Below are positions 63,901 through 64,000 of a stretch of 64,000 bases of DNA, piece after piece. Source of the stretch: Roseimarinus sediminis. GTDB lineage: Bacteria; Bacteroidota; Bacteroidia; Bacteroidales; Prolixibacteraceae. Each line of letters starts with the position of its first letter. The first letter of the stretch is position 1. Under the pieces are notes generated by a model, which saw only the letters and a list, made by a program, of their open reading frames with translations, was not told the DNA's origin and searched no databases. Where the stretch lies: NCBI RefSeq assembly GCF_050433125.1, contig NZ_JBNPXV010000001.1, positions 124,001 to 188,000 of the forward strand, written 5' to 3'. Both the position numbers and the translations under genes were made by a program.

Positions 63901-64000
63901 ATGAGCGTACAAAAAACATACAGCGAAATCAATCAAAAAATTTTGAATGGCGAAGCGGTAGTACTAACTGCCGAAGAAGTAGCAAAAATGGCACTAACAG
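63901..64000 (+). CDS. Homocysteine biosynthesis (DUF39/HcyBio) protein, 5' part
   Basis: Only the first 33 codons are inside the window. They read SVQKTYSEINQKILNGEAVV then LTAEEVAKMALT, which closely resembles the N-terminus of DUF39/HcyBio proteins. These convert aspartate semialdehyde plus sulfide to homocysteine. The SAM-type riboswitch upstream supports a role in methionine supply. Confidence 0.62.
   Translation, partial: MSVQKTYSEINQKILNGEAVVLTAEEVAKMALT

Overview
The window looks like a chromosomal segment of a polysaccharide-degrading member of the Bacteroidota, probably a marine or soil Marinilabiliales/Prolixibacteraceae-type organism. The lineage is inferred from gene content only. 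The signs are a SusC/SusD pair, type IX secretion (T9SS) C-terminal sorting domains on secreted enzymes, many SPII lipoproteins, promoters of the Bacteroidota TAnnTTTG type and the near absence of Shine-Dalgarno sequences.

Region 1 (1-5,000) is accessory DNA. It holds an exported carboxymuconolactone-decarboxylase-like protein with a cupin lipoprotein, a frameshifted GIY-YIG gene interrupted by a small palindrome, and a RhuM-family gene. A degenerate direct-repeat array follows, then an HU-like/DUF4469 DNA-binding protein gene with its own terminator. Upstream of that gene lies a stretch unusually dense in inverted repeats.

Region 2 (5,029-23,470, plus the GH51 gene at 27,996-30,728) is a pectin cluster aimed at rhamnogalacturonan-I and its galactan and arabinan side chains. 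Its genes are a tandem GH53 galactanase, a GH2 beta-galactosidase, four GH43-type enzymes, a PL11 lyase with a T9SS tag, a PL26-DUF6250 exo-lyase, a GH105 unsaturated rhamnogalacturonyl hydrolase and a T9SS-tagged GH51 arabinofuranosidase. No SusC/SusD or regulator is seen with it. A Panacea-domain gene and a truncated reading frame interrupt it. An OMP85-like barrel gene and the three-gene proton-translocating transhydrogenase operon (pntB, pntAB, pntAA) separate the GH51 gene from the rest.

Region 3 (30,739-37,825, minus strand) carries an FtsX/MacB-type ABC exporter, a MazF-like toxin with a small antitoxin, a GT4 glycosyltransferase and a PQQ-type beta-propeller protein.

Region 4 (37,952-52,536, minus strand) is a classical beta-glucan (laminarin-type) polysaccharide utilization locus. 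In transcription order it has a membrane-spanning Y_Y_Y/LuxR-type regulator, SusC, SusD, a PKD-containing surface glycan-binding lipoprotein, a terminator, then GH3, GH16 and GH5-CBM6 enzymes.

Region 5 (52,799-64,000) is mostly housekeeping: rlmN with a repeat-derived N-terminus, a ferredoxin-NADP reductase-like gene, dcd, yidD, a zinc/manganese ABC transporter, an MBOAT acyltransferase with an SGNH-like partner, cysS and a plant-type leucine-rich-repeat protein. At the right edge, a SAM-I-type riboswitch with a good promoter precedes the start of a homocysteine-biosynthesis (DUF39/HcyBio) gene. No tRNA, rRNA, CRISPR array or complete insertion sequence was recognised.
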